From: G963691885 sp963691885
GTDB lineage: Bacteria > Pseudomonadota > Alphaproteobacteria > UBA8366 > Aestuariispiraceae
NCBI GenBank assembly: GCA_963691885.1
Contig: OY829843.1
Coordinates: 2,790,001 to 2,854,000, forward strand
Direction: 5' to 3'
Length of the DNA stretch: 64,000 nt
Shown piece after piece: positions 27,618 through 35,875 of the stretch (the first letter of the stretch is position 1; the number at the start of each line of letters is the position of its first letter). Position numbers and translations under genes: made by a program. The notes below the pieces were generated by a model. That model saw only the letters and a list, made by a program, of their open reading frames with translations, ran no database searches and had not been told where the DNA came from.

Positions 27618-28370
27618 TTATTTGCGCTCTAGCACAACCATCAGCCTGAAGGCGATCATCGGGCCGATGAATGGCATCAAGATGTCTTCAAGACCGATCA
27701 GGGTTTCCGCCATTGGTTTGTTGACCAGGGACCAGCTCTTGAAACCGCCGGAAAGGGGATAGGCGAAAAGACTTAACCAATCGCGTGATACAAGGCGGAA
27801 TTCCGGGCAGGCCTCTGCAAAAGCGATCCTGTGCTCCTGCCGTTTGAACAGAAGCGTCGGGATAGCCTGATTTGAGTGAAACGGGTCCTTGTTCGGATCC
27901 GGTTCCGCTTCAAGAGAACCCAACGGGTCGCCCTTCATATCAACCGGTTCTTCATGCAGATAGGTGTAGAAAAGACCGCTGAGTGGCGTAATTCCTGGTT
28001 CCATCATGGCAAGACGGCCACCCGGCTTCAGGACGCGGGCGGCTTCTTTGAAAAAGCGGACGGGATGTTCGATATGATGAAGCACATCCAGCATCACAGC
28101 ACCCTCAAAGCTGTTGTCCCTGAAGGGCATTATTTGGGCGTCACAGCAGACATCCACCCAGGGGGAGGGCAGGATATCAATTGTTGTTACGTCCCGTTTC
28201 CCCGCCACCTCATCGAGATGGCCAGAACCGGCACCGACCTCGAGTATTGATCCGTCAGGCGGAAGCGATCTCAACAAGCGCTTGTGATAATCCTTATAGA
28301 CCGTCCGTAAACCGGATTTGCGTTCCCACACCGCCCGATGCTGGGCCAGTCTGTCATCCACCTCTATCAC
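27618..28370 (-). CDS. Class I SAM-dependent methyltransferase
   Basis: A 250-aa methyltransferase starting at GTG 28370. SAM-binding motif I is ILEVGAGSGHLDE, followed by MLDVLHHIEHP and VLKPGGRLAMMEPGITP. The C-terminal region has hydrophobic segments (PMIAFRLMVVLE) that may touch the membrane. It starts four bases after the stop of the methyltransferase/GT2 fusion, as third gene of a tight minus-strand cassette, so a lipid-linked or surface glycan substrate is likely but inferred. Confidence 0.85.
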   Translation of the reverse strand: MIEVDDRLAQHRAVWERKSGLRTVYKDYHKRLLRSLPPDGSILEVGAGSGHLDEVAGKRDVTTIDILPSPWVDVCCDAQIMPFRDNSFEGAVMLDVLHHIEHPVRFFKEAARVLKPGGRLAMMEPGITPLSGLFYTYLHEEPVDMKGDPLGSLEAEPDPNKDPFHSNQAIPTLLFKRQEHRIAFAEACPEFRLVSRDWLSLFAYPLSGGFKSWSLVNKPMAETLIGLEDILMPFIGPMIAFRLMVVLERK

Positions 28371-28373
28371 GGG

Positions 28374-29846
28374 TCAGAAGGCTTTCAATTTACGCCAGGC
28401 GAAAACCACCATCTGCAGCAGCAGCCAGCCATCCCGGAAGCGCGAGATCTGCGGCGACCCATAGGTGCGGTCGGCGTAACGCACCGGAATTTCGACGATC
28501 TTAAGGTTCAGTTTCGCGGCCCCGAAGATCAGATCAAAATCACCGAAGGGATCAAACTCGCCGAAGTAATCGCGGTTGGCGATCAGGGTCAGGTAATCGT
28601 TGCGGGTTATGACCTTTGTGCCGCACAGCGTATCTGTGAAGCGTTGGTTCAGCAGATAAGAAAAGATGAGAGCAAATGTCCGGTTCGCCCAATAATTCAG
28701 AAAGCGCATTGCGCCCCGCTCCATCGGATAAACCAACCGCGTCCCGTTAATGAACTCGCCCTTCCCGTTGACGATCGCGTCGTAATATTTCGGCAGTTCC
28801 TCCGGTGGCATGGTCAGGTCGGCATCCAGGATCATCAGGATATCCCCGCGCGCCTCGTCAAAACCTTTGCGAACCGCGTCGCCTTTCCCTTTACCTTCCT
28901 GTTTGTACACCTTGATGTCCCAGGTTCCGGCATAGGCATCGCGGACGCGTTCGCATTCCTCAAAGGTGCCGTCGGAGGAATTCCCCTCGACATAGATGAT
29001 CTCGATATCTTTTGCGAAGCGGGGCAGGCGGGTAACCGCGTTTTCAATATTGCCCTTTTCATTCCGGCAGGGGACGAGCACGGTGGCGCTCAAATCCTTG
29101 CGCTTTGCGACCCTGGTTGAACGGGCAACCAGATAATGGCGCAGACAGAGTTTCCGGATGAGCGGCAAGGGCGCGATATATTTATTGATGAGGCTGCCCA
29201 GTCCAAACAGCTTTTGGGGCAACAACTGTCGCCAGTCCGTGCGGATCACCTCAAAATCGGCGAGGTCAAGGATATTGCCGATATCCTGGGGGCCGAGATA
29301 GTTCACTTCCGGTTGCGGCAGACGCAGCCCCAGTGCCTCGGTCACCTTCAGTAGCGGTTCCCACAGATGCGAATAGTAGGATACAACAACGCGGGTATTC
29401 ACATCACAGTATTTCTGGAGCGCTTTCAGCGTTTTCTCGCAATCGTCGACAAAGCCAATCGTGTCCGACAGGACGATGAAGTCGAACGGGCCCTTGATCT
29501 TGCGATAGCTTGCTAGCTCTTCCGCATCCGCCACATGGTATTCGTGGTCAGGGTGCAGACCCTTGGCCTGTTTAATCATCTCTTCAGAGAAATCCACGCC
29601 AACGCCATAGGATGGTTTCAGGCCATCCAGCACATGACCGGTCCCGCATCCGATATCCAGAACCCGGGCGCCTTCGGGTATCACAAATTTCAAATAGCGC
29701 AGATCTTCATCATGGAATGAGCGGTTCCTTTTGATCCAGTCTTCGCGCAGTGCGGCGATGTCATCTGCATAGGCCTGGATAGCCTGTTTGCGCGGTGACA
29801 GCGATGCCTCTTTTGCGGAGGGTTTGGTTTTGGCTTTACTGCTCAT
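28374..29846 (-). CDS. Bifunctional methyltransferase/GT2 glycosyltransferase
   Basis: A 490-aa fusion. Residues 45-200 are a class I methyltransferase (motif I VLDIGCGTGH at 62-71). Residues 252-480 are a DPM/DPG-like family 2 glycosyltransferase: VLVPCRNEKGNIE at the nucleotide-binding strand, the DAD metal motif at 341-343 in ILDADLTMP, and LCGTKVITR. Such enzymes commonly use polyprenyl phosphate or lipid acceptors. The start overlaps the stop of the flippase-like gene upstream (ATGA) and the stop lies four bases before the next methyltransferase, so the cassette is one transcription unit. Confidence 0.88.
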   Translation of the reverse strand: MSSKAKTKPSAKEASLSPRKQAIQAYADDIAALREDWIKRNRSFHDEDLRYLKFVIPEGARVLDIGCGTGHVLDGLKPSYGVGVDFSEEMIKQAKGLHPDHEYHVADAEELASYRKIKGPFDFIVLSDTIGFVDDCEKTLKALQKYCDVNTRVVVSYYSHLWEPLLKVTEALGLRLPQPEVNYLGPQDIGNILDLADFEVIRTDWRQLLPQKLFGLGSLINKYIAPLPLIRKLCLRHYLVARSTRVAKRKDLSATVLVPCRNEKGNIENAVTRLPRFAKDIEIIYVEGNSSDGTFEECERVRDAYAGTWDIKVYKQEGKGKGDAVRKGFDEARGDILMILDADLTMPPEELPKYYDAIVNGKGEFINGTRLVYPMERGAMRFLNYWANRTFALIFSYLLNQRFTDTLCGTKVITRNDYLTLIANRDYFGEFDPFGDFDLIFGAAKLNLKIVEIPVRYADRTYGSPQISRFRDGWLLLQMVVFAWRKLKAF

Positions 29847-30796
29847 TTAGACGGCTCGTTAGATTCATTTGATTCCGGGCGGGATTGCCGGGTGATAAGC
29901 CAGAAAACACCGCCGGGCAACCCGGCAACGATTTGGGTCAAACCAAAAAGGATCGAAAGGGCAAGGGCCTGGGCCTCGTTGACGCCAACTTGGCCAAGGG
30001 CGAGGACCATTGCGCCCTCGCGTAGTCCCCATCCGGCGATCGTCACGGGGATGGTGGTAATCAGAATTACGACTGGGATCACCGCCATACAAACGGCGTA
30101 GCTGATGTCTATTTGCAGGGCCAGGGCCAGCACGTAAAAGGATGACAGGGCCATCATCTGTCCCAACAGTGTTATCGGGCCAATCCTTAAAAGCACACTC
30201 GGCGTAGTCAGAACCCTGCGCGCCAGTCTGGAAATATTCAGAAACTCGGAAACGGCCTTCCAGCGACGCAGACTGTCGGGGAACAGGTCCAACGCCAGAA
30301 ATACTGCAAAGACGCCAAGTGCCGCGGCGATGATAAGCAGCCCGCCGTTACGCATAGCGGGATCATCGATGAGGCTAATGAAATTCGGGGCAAAGGTGGC
30401 TGAAATCAGAACAAGGCCCAGCAATCCGAGGGCCCGGTCCAGAATGACGCTGGAGATTGCCCTGGATGTCCGCACCCCGGTTTTGACCAGCCGGTATATG
30501 CGGATCGCATCACCCCCCACACTGGACGGCAGGGCCTGATTGAAAAACATCCCCTCAAGTGTCAATCGCATCAACAGTGGAAGTGATGAAGGCGGTCCGG
30601 TCAGGGGTAAAATCTGGCTCCAGCGAATGGCAATTGTGCCCAGTTGCAACAGGATCAGTACACAGGCGGCCGCGAATAGAACCAGATCAGCGCGGGCCAT
30701 ATAGGACGCGGTTTGTGCAAGATCGATATTGGATACCAGAAACCAGACAAGGCCGACGGTAACACCGATTTTGAGTGCCAGTTTCACAAAGGCCAT
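29843..30796 (-). CDS. LPG synthase TM-region/UPF0104 family membrane protein
   Basis: A 317-aa polytopic membrane protein with about eight helices. The family marks are the GVRTSRAISSVILDRALGLL segment and the LPSSVGGDAIRIYRL motif, shared by the lysylphosphatidylglycerol synthase transmembrane (flippase-like) domain. Related proteins move or modify lipids. It lacks the C-terminal catalytic domain of MprF. First gene of the cassette with the methyltransferase/GT2 fusion. Confidence 0.85.
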   Translation of the reverse strand: MAFVKLALKIGVTVGLVWFLVSNIDLAQTASYMARADLVLFAAACVLILLQLGTIAIRWSQILPLTGPPSSLPLLMRLTLEGMFFNQALPSSVGGDAIRIYRLVKTGVRTSRAISSVILDRALGLLGLVLISATFAPNFISLIDDPAMRNGGLLIIAAALGVFAVFLALDLFPDSLRRWKAVSEFLNISRLARRVLTTPSVLLRIGPITLLGQMMALSSFYVLALALQIDISYAVCMAVIPVVILITTIPVTIAGWGLREGAMVLALGQVGVNEAQALALSILFGLTQIVAGLPGGVFWLITRQSRPESNESNEPSK

Positions 30797-31055
30797 ACTT
30801 GTAGATACCCCAGGCTGTTGTCACCGCAAATAACAGCGGTCGATACCTGCTTGTCAGCCAAAACCTGTTAGAAGACAGCAGACCGCTTTCGATGCCGATT
30901 TTGCAGGTGCTTGGTAAACTGCCTTGCGACCGACTGCAACGGGTCAGCCTGTGTTATTCGTCTTTGCGGCCCGCAAATTACAAACAGAAACGGCCTGCGC
31001 ACTTTCGTGGCAGGTCCGTAAGAGCTGAAATCCAGTGGTCGCTAACGACCGAAAA
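30797..31055. other. Intergenic gap
   Basis: No supported gene. It contains the promoter side of the flippase-like operon and the 3' end of the small motility-type gene. No terminator was evident. Confidence 0.4.
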
Positions 31056-31235
31056 TCAGGTCAGAACGTTAACATTGCTGCCGCGGCCAGAGGCGTTTAG
31101 CGGCTGTGATCCCGTTGTTTGTGCAATCAAATTCACGATAGCCCGCTCAGCCTGAACGGACTGTTTCAGCGCGGCAATCGAGAAATTCTGGCGGGATTGT
31201 AAAGTGGTTGAGGCAAGAGCGATGTCAGCACTCAT
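31056..31235 (-). CDS. Putative motility protein (YjfB-like family), 59 aa
   Basis: A 59-residue protein starting MSADIALASTTLQSRQNFSI with GAGGAGTG just upstream. The helical N-terminus, the AALKQSVQAERAIVNLI stretch and the terminal SNVNVLT match the small YjfB-like 'putative motility protein' family; the family name reflects genomic context, not proven function. No flagellar gene is in the window. It is a monocistronic small gene. Confidence 0.75.
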   Translation of the reverse strand: MSADIALASTTLQSRQNFSIAALKQSVQAERAIVNLIAQTTGSQPLNASGRGSNVNVLT

Positions 31236-31295
31236 TTTGTCTCACTCCTCTATCGGACTTCTGTCCATTAGGGGGGCTTTTTGGCCGCCTGATTG

Positions 31296-31312
31296 CGGTG
31301 TGTCGCACACCG
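31296..31312. other. Small perfect hairpin upstream of the motility-type gene
   Basis: CGGTGTG-TCG-CACACCG, a 7-bp stem with a 3-base loop, lies about 60 bp upstream of the 59-aa gene. It could be an operator or a leader hairpin. No T-run follows it on either strand. Confidence 0.4.
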
Positions 31313-31361
31313 AAACGTCGCCGGGTTTCTCCCAACAACTATTAATATAGTTAGTTCTGAA

Positions 31362-31406
31362 CAAAAAATCCAGTCTCCGCGCCAGTTTTCTTGCTGGCGC
31401 GGAGAC
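31362..31406 (-). terminator. Strong Rho-independent terminator of the cyclophilin gene
   Basis: A perfect 13-bp stem (31373-31385 with 31394-31406; GTCTCCGCGCCAG) and an 8-base loop. On the minus strand TGGATTTTTT follows. It directly follows the peptidylprolyl isomerase stop. Confidence 0.93.
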
Positions 31407-31413
31407 AAGTACC

Positions 31414-31989
31414 TTATTGTGCGTCTGCGGCAACCTGCATTTTCACGATTGAATCGGGATCATCCACCTGACCGGAACGCGGTGCGCCCTTTTTGATCAT
31501 ATCAACATATTCCATGCCTTCGACCACCTGGCCCCAGACCGTGTATTGGCCGTTCAACCAATCGGAATCTTCAAATACCAGGAAGAACTGGCTGTCGGCG
31601 CTGTTCGGGCTTTGCGACCGGGCCATGGAAACCGTTCCGCGAACATGGGGTTCCAGGCTGAATTCCGCGTCCAGTTTTTGACCCGATCCGCCGGTTCCCG
31701 TGCCCGTCGGGTCGCCGGTCTGCGCCATGAAACCTTTGATCACCCGGTGAAAGACGATGCCGTCGTAGAAACCCTGACGTGCCAGTTCTTTAATTCGGGC
31801 AACGTGATTCGGGGCCAGATCGGGGCGCATTTCAATGACAACGCGGCCATATTCAAGATCGAGATAAAGCGTGTTTTCCAAGTCCAGTGACTGCGCTGAG
31901 CTGCCATTGGCCGACAGGAACAGACCGCAAGAGAGGGTCACACTGGCCAGTAGGCGCTTCGCAAAGGATTTATTGGGGTTGGTCTTCAT
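31414..31989 (-). CDS. Periplasmic cyclophilin-type peptidylprolyl isomerase
   Basis: A 191-aa protein with a signal peptide (KRLLASVTLSCGLFLSANGS, cleavage near SSAQ) and a cyclophilin domain: GIVFHRVIKGFMAQTGDPTG, MARSQSPNSADSQFF and VWGQVVEGMEYVD. It is the short bacterial PpiA/PpiB type and speeds X-Pro isomerisation during envelope protein folding. The ATG at 31989 is preferred to GTG 32001 because of the distance to GGGAG. Confidence 0.92.
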   Translation of the reverse strand: MKTNPNKSFAKRLLASVTLSCGLFLSANGSSAQSLDLENTLYLDLEYGRVVIEMRPDLAPNHVARIKELARQGFYDGIVFHRVIKGFMAQTGDPTGTGTGGSGQKLDAEFSLEPHVRGTVSMARSQSPNSADSQFFLVFEDSDWLNGQYTVWGQVVEGMEYVDMIKKGAPRSGQVDDPDSIVKMQVAADAQ

Positions 31990-32187
31990 TTTTGGGTTCA
32001 CTCCCTCTCGTCACAGGTATCAGTGTCTCATTGGTTTCGCACAATACCGCCTCGTCACAGAGCGTCAATCACCATGGACAAATCACTGTGAACCACCCTT
32101 ACTGAGGGTTTGTTTGACTTGCCCTTGCATACAGGATGCGGTCATTTTGAAGATGTGTTGGCATTGAAAGCAATCAAGGGAGAGGTC

Positions 32188-32781
32188 GTGGGCCGTGGAC
32201 TGAAATTTTTGCTGATGGTTGGACTGTTTCTCTTACCCCTTGGCGCCGCCCAGGCGGAACTGAAGCAATTCAGCGGGCGGGACAAGAAGGATAACAGCAG
32301 AATGGTTGGCCTGCGCCTTCAGGCCGAAGGGGCACCTGCCTATCTGTTTTTTCTTTGTGACAGTGACAAGACGATACCGCAAATTCTGATCTCGCATCCC
32401 CAGGCCTTCGGTGGCGATGCTGACCCATTCCGGTTCTATTACACACCGGAAGGTGGAAGTGAGCAGGCGAACTGGTTTCTGGTGCAGGGGTCCGGAAAGA
32501 CGGCTTATTTCTTTGTCCGCTATCCGATTGATTATTATGAGCGTTTCGGCAACCAGCCGGATGCATTTCGCGCCGGTCAGAATGCGTTGAGTGACGATTA
32601 TCTGGCCTGGGACAGGAACATTTATCTGACGGTCGTGCATGATTTTGCGACGGCCAAATCCGTCGACGTCCGCATTGTCGACAAATATGACATTACCCAT
32701 CTCTATACCTTCAAGACCGAGGGGATGGATTTTCAGCTGGAGGTCCTGAAGGAATGTTACGAAACACCGTCTTTACCCTGA
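32188..32781 (+). CDS. Exported hypothetical protein
   Basis: A 197-aa protein from GTG 32188 after AGGGAGAGG. It has a clear signal peptide (LKFLLMVGLFLLPLGAAQA-EL). The mature part is mostly beta and aromatic (YLFFLCDSDKTI, YFFVRYPIDYYERFG); it has two Cys that could pair. No family is recognised. It overlaps the next gene by 28 bases, so the two are co-translated; with the FG-GAP protein it may form a periplasmic unit. Confidence 0.7.
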   Translation: MGRGLKFLLMVGLFLLPLGAAQAELKQFSGRDKKDNSRMVGLRLQAEGAPAYLFFLCDSDKTIPQILISHPQAFGGDADPFRFYYTPEGGSEQANWFLVQGSGKTAYFFVRYPIDYYERFGNQPDAFRAGQNALSDDYLAWDRNIYLTVVHDFATAKSVDVRIVDKYDITHLYTFKTEGMDFQLEVLKECYETPSLP

Positions 32782-33671
32782 TCGCCCTGTTGCCGGGGAT
32801 TGCGCCTGCATTTGCTGGCTCCATTGATGCGCCAACACAAGCCAGCCCGGAACAGGTCTCGGCCTATAACGCGATGCTGGAAAGTCTGGATCAGCGATCA
32901 TCGAAGAAGGCAGGGATCATCCCCCATGGACGTCTGGCTGAGGGTGACGGGCTTTCGTCCTGGTTTGCAGGGGCGACGGACCGCTATGCCCATGGTGTGC
33001 TTGGGGATAGCTTGGAAGCGGGCGAACTTGTTGTCGAGAGTGATGGTGCCACCCATCGGTTCACCCTGCCGCGCCGTCAGGTATTCGAGGATCTTGAACC
33101 CCGCATCGTAGATCTGGATCAGGATGGTTTGCCGGAAATCCTCGCGATCCGCGCTGATTTTGCGGAGGGTGCAGCGCCGGTTCTATACGGTGTTCGCGAT
33201 GGCGAATTGATCCGATTGGCTGAGGGCGCGGCGATCGGGCGGTCCAACCGATGGCTGAACCCTGCAGGGGTTGCGGATTTTGACGGGGATGGGGATCTGG
33301 AAATTGCGGTGATCAGAACACCTCATATTGGCGGTATTTTGATCCATTATGGTTGGGGTGGTGGCGCGACACTGGTCGAAGAAAGATGGGTACGAGGGTT
33401 TTCGACCCATCGGATTGGATCCACTGTGCTGGACCTTTCGTTCATATCGGATTGGGACGGCGATGGCGTCGCCGATCTGATCCTGCCGTTGCAACCCCGC
33501 AATCAGTTGATGGTGGTTACGGCCGAGGGTGGCAGTTTTGTCGAACTTGCGCGCGGGTTTGCCCATTCCTCAGAGATCATCGGGCCATTGCGTCAAATAG
33601 AGGGCGAGCTCGTTTATCAGACCGGTGATGGTCAGCACTGGTCCGTGACGCTGCCAGAAACGGGAAGCTGA
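32754..33671 (+). CDS. Exported FG-GAP/VCBS repeat protein
   Basis: A 305-aa protein with a signal peptide (FTLIALLPGIAPAFA-GS). Three calcium-loop repeats of the FG-GAP/VCBS type are clear: IVDLDQDGLPEILAI, VADFDGDGDLEIAVI and ISDWDGDGVADLILP. This suggests a beta-propeller that binds Ca2+ and a partner protein. It overlaps the preceding gene and is five bases from the next. Confidence 0.8.
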   Translation: MLRNTVFTLIALLPGIAPAFAGSIDAPTQASPEQVSAYNAMLESLDQRSSKKAGIIPHGRLAEGDGLSSWFAGATDRYAHGVLGDSLEAGELVVESDGATHRFTLPRRQVFEDLEPRIVDLDQDGLPEILAIRADFAEGAAPVLYGVRDGELIRLAEGAAIGRSNRWLNPAGVADFDGDGDLEIAVIRTPHIGGILIHYGWGGGATLVEERWVRGFSTHRIGSTVLDLSFISDWDGDGVADLILPLQPRNQLMVVTAEGGSFVELARGFAHSSEIIGPLRQIEGELVYQTGDGQHWSVTLPETGS

Positions 33672-33675
33672 CGAC

Positions 33676-34827
33676 ATGGCGATCAGCAGCAACGATGGAT
33701 CCGACCGTATTGCCTTGCCGGAAAGCGGCAAGATGAAGGATTTCTTCCTGCCCGCTGTTGTCGAGGACCTGGCGGAACGTGTTGCGGCAACAGGAATTGC
33801 TTTCGACAAAGCCGGGTTTTTGGCCCATGTCCTACCAGATCTCGAAACGCTGGAATATTCCGGACGGCTGAACCTGATTGTCGACGGTTTTGATGCAACC
33901 ATCGATGCCGATTTTGAGGTACTTGTCGAAGCACTTCAGAAGGCCCTGGGCCCGGAACCGGAAACCGAGTTTGGGGAGTTTATGTTTCTGCCCTTTCTGA
34001 ACCTGATCCCTGTTCGGGGTCTGGGCGACCCGGTCAAAGGCCTGCAGGCCCTGATGGTGATGACCAGATGGTTTTCGGCCGAGTTTTCGGTGCGGCCATT
34101 TCTGGACGCTGACCCCATGGGGGCGCTAAAGACCCTCTCTGAGGCGGTGCATCATCCAAGCCCAAAGGTGAGGCGCCTGGCGTCCGAAGGAACGCGGCCC
34201 AGACTGCCCTGGGGGTTGCGCCTGAAAGCATTTGTGAACGACCCGACGCCGCTCCTCCCGGTCCTGTCCGCCCTCTATGCAGACCCGGATGCAGCGGTAA
34301 GGCGTTCGGTCGCGAATAGTTTGAACGACATCACAAAGGATCATCCAGGTAAGGTACTGGATCTTCTGGGGGAATGGCGGGATCAAGGAAAATTGGGCGA
34401 GGAGTTCGACGGGTTTGCCCGCCATGCCATGCGTGGGCTTATCAAAGACGGGGATGAACGCGCTCTCCTGGTGCTTGGCTATCGACGGGATCTGTCTTTG
34501 GCCTCAGCGACGATTGAATTATCCGCAAATACGGCGAGCCTGGGGGATAGTCTGACAATTACGGTCGACGTTACGCTGGCAGGGTCTGAACCGGCACCGG
34601 CGATCATTGACTATGTTGTCCATCATCAACGCGCGGACGGCACACTGTCCCCTAAAGTATTCAAACTGACGGATCGGCGATTGGAACCGGGCGTCCCTTT
34701 GACGCTTTCCAAGAAACACTCATTAAAGCCGGTGACCACACGGAAATACTATGCCGGTCTCCATGAGATAGAGTTGCAGGTCAATGGTGTGCGGGTCGCA
34801 AAACAGGAATTTACACTGAACGTGTAA
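33676..34827 (+). CDS. DNA alkylation repair (ALP/HEAT) family protein, with extra C-terminal beta domain
   Basis: A 383-aa protein. Residues 70-270 are HEAT-type helical repeats of the AlkC/AlkD-like (ALP) DNA glycosylase family, for example PSPKVRRLASEGTRPRLPWG and ADPDAAVRRSVANSLNDITK. The last 105 residues are beta-rich and immunoglobulin-like (TIELSANTASLGDSLTITVDV), as in the AlkC branch. AlkC-type enzymes remove N3- and N7-alkylated bases. It sits, oddly, behind two genes for exported proteins. Convergent with the rhodanese. Confidence 0.83.
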   Translation: MAISSNDGSDRIALPESGKMKDFFLPAVVEDLAERVAATGIAFDKAGFLAHVLPDLETLEYSGRLNLIVDGFDATIDADFEVLVEALQKALGPEPETEFGEFMFLPFLNLIPVRGLGDPVKGLQALMVMTRWFSAEFSVRPFLDADPMGALKTLSEAVHHPSPKVRRLASEGTRPRLPWGLRLKAFVNDPTPLLPVLSALYADPDAAVRRSVANSLNDITKDHPGKVLDLLGEWRDQGKLGEEFDGFARHAMRGLIKDGDERALLVLGYRRDLSLASATIELSANTASLGDSLTITVDVTLAGSEPAPAIIDYVVHHQRADGTLSPKVFKLTDRRLEPGVPLTLSKKHSLKPVTTRKYYAGLHEIELQVNGVRVAKQEFTLNV

Positions 34828-34835
34828 TAAATTTC

Positions 34836-35240
34836 CTACCCTTGGCTCCAGGGCAGGCCAGCCGCTTTCCATCCACCTGTCTTGCCGCGATGACCGGCGG
34901 CATCCTTGTCGCCCTCAAACCCGTCAGAGACGTTAAAGACGTTGGAGTAACCCTGCTCGGCAAGAAGGTTTCCCGCCGCCGCCGAGCGGGCACCAGACCG
35001 GCACAGCATGTAAATCGGCTGATCTTTTGACAGTCCCAACTCATCGACCGCAGCGGCAAAATCGCCGTTCACGGCCATGGTCGGATAAACCTGCCAGGAG
35101 ATAAAATGGGCGTTCTCGATTGCGGGCACACCGACGAATTGCCACTCGGGCTGTGTCCGCACATCAATCACGACGGCATCTGATTGTGATGCCATCTGTT
35201 CTGCTGCTTCTGCTGAAGTCAGATCACCCTTGTAAGCCAT
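34836..35240 (-). CDS. Rhodanese-like domain protein
   Basis: A 134-aa single-domain rhodanese. The catalytic Cys is in MLCRSGARSA, the usual active-site loop; VVIDVRTQPEW is the first strand motif. A sulfur-transfer or thiol-handling role is expected. It follows the sarcosine oxidase operon by 60 bp on the same strand, and may be co-transcribed. Confidence 0.9.
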   Translation of the reverse strand: MAYKGDLTSAEAAEQMASQSDAVVIDVRTQPEWQFVGVPAIENAHFISWQVYPTMAVNGDFAAAVDELGLSKDQPIYMLCRSGARSAAAGNLLAEQGYSNVFNVSDGFEGDKDAAGHRGKTGGWKAAGLPWSQG

Positions 35241-35299
35241 GTATCGCCCCCTCCAATATCATTGCAATTATCAATGGCGCGGGTGCTGGCCTGGCAGGA

Positions 35300-35875
35300 T
35301 TACCCCCATTCCTTGGCTGCAACCACCAGGTTCTGCCAGAGGTAATCGGCATGGGACCAACGCACCTGAATATCATAACTGGGGGCGTCGTCCCGTTGAA
35401 TCAACCGAATTGTGGACTTGATATAAAGGGTTCCGGCGCAATCGCCCGGTCCGAAGGAAACCGGGTCAAGATCCAGCGGGCACCCTTTTGCCATTGTGGC
35501 CCGGGCCTTGGCACCGGTTACCCGGATCAGTGTGTAATAGTCGCTGACATCGACAACGGCTGAATGCTGCCCTTCAAGGGCTTTGCGCAGGTCGGCAACA
35601 AGCGTGCTTTGGCTGTCCGCCTCTGCATAGATCATCCATTCATCGGGGCCGACCCAGGCGATATCCATCGTTTTGGAAAGTACCGTTGTATTGGGTGCAA
35701 CGGGCAAGGCGTGACCAAGCACACCTTCGACAGCCTTTAGGAATGCCACATCATCGGGATTGCCGCGCAGGGTCAGTTTAGCGATGAAAGGACGCTCGCT
35801 GATCTGTACCTTGCTGCCCAGATAGGGGGGGCGGTCAATCAGCGGCGAGATGGTTTTAATGGCGAGATCAACCAC
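35300..35875 (-). CDS. soxG: Sarcosine oxidase gamma subunit
   Basis: A 191-aa protein in the SoxG position; the sequence includes IAWVGPDEWMIY and STLVADLRKALEGQHSAVVDVSDYY, typical of the family. It is the small structural subunit of heterotetrameric sarcosine oxidase. GTG 35875 follows GGGGAG and overlaps the soxA stop by 8 bases; a TTG at 35899 is the longer alternative. Last gene of soxBDAG. Confidence 0.9.
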   Translation of the reverse strand: MVDLAIKTISPLIDRPPYLGSKVQISERPFIAKLTLRGNPDDVAFLKAVEGVLGHALPVAPNTTVLSKTMDIAWVGPDEWMIYAEADSQSTLVADLRKALEGQHSAVVDVSDYYTLIRVTGAKARATMAKGCPLDLDPVSFGPGDCAGTLYIKSTIRLIQRDDAPSYDIQVRWSHADYLWQNLVVAAKEWG

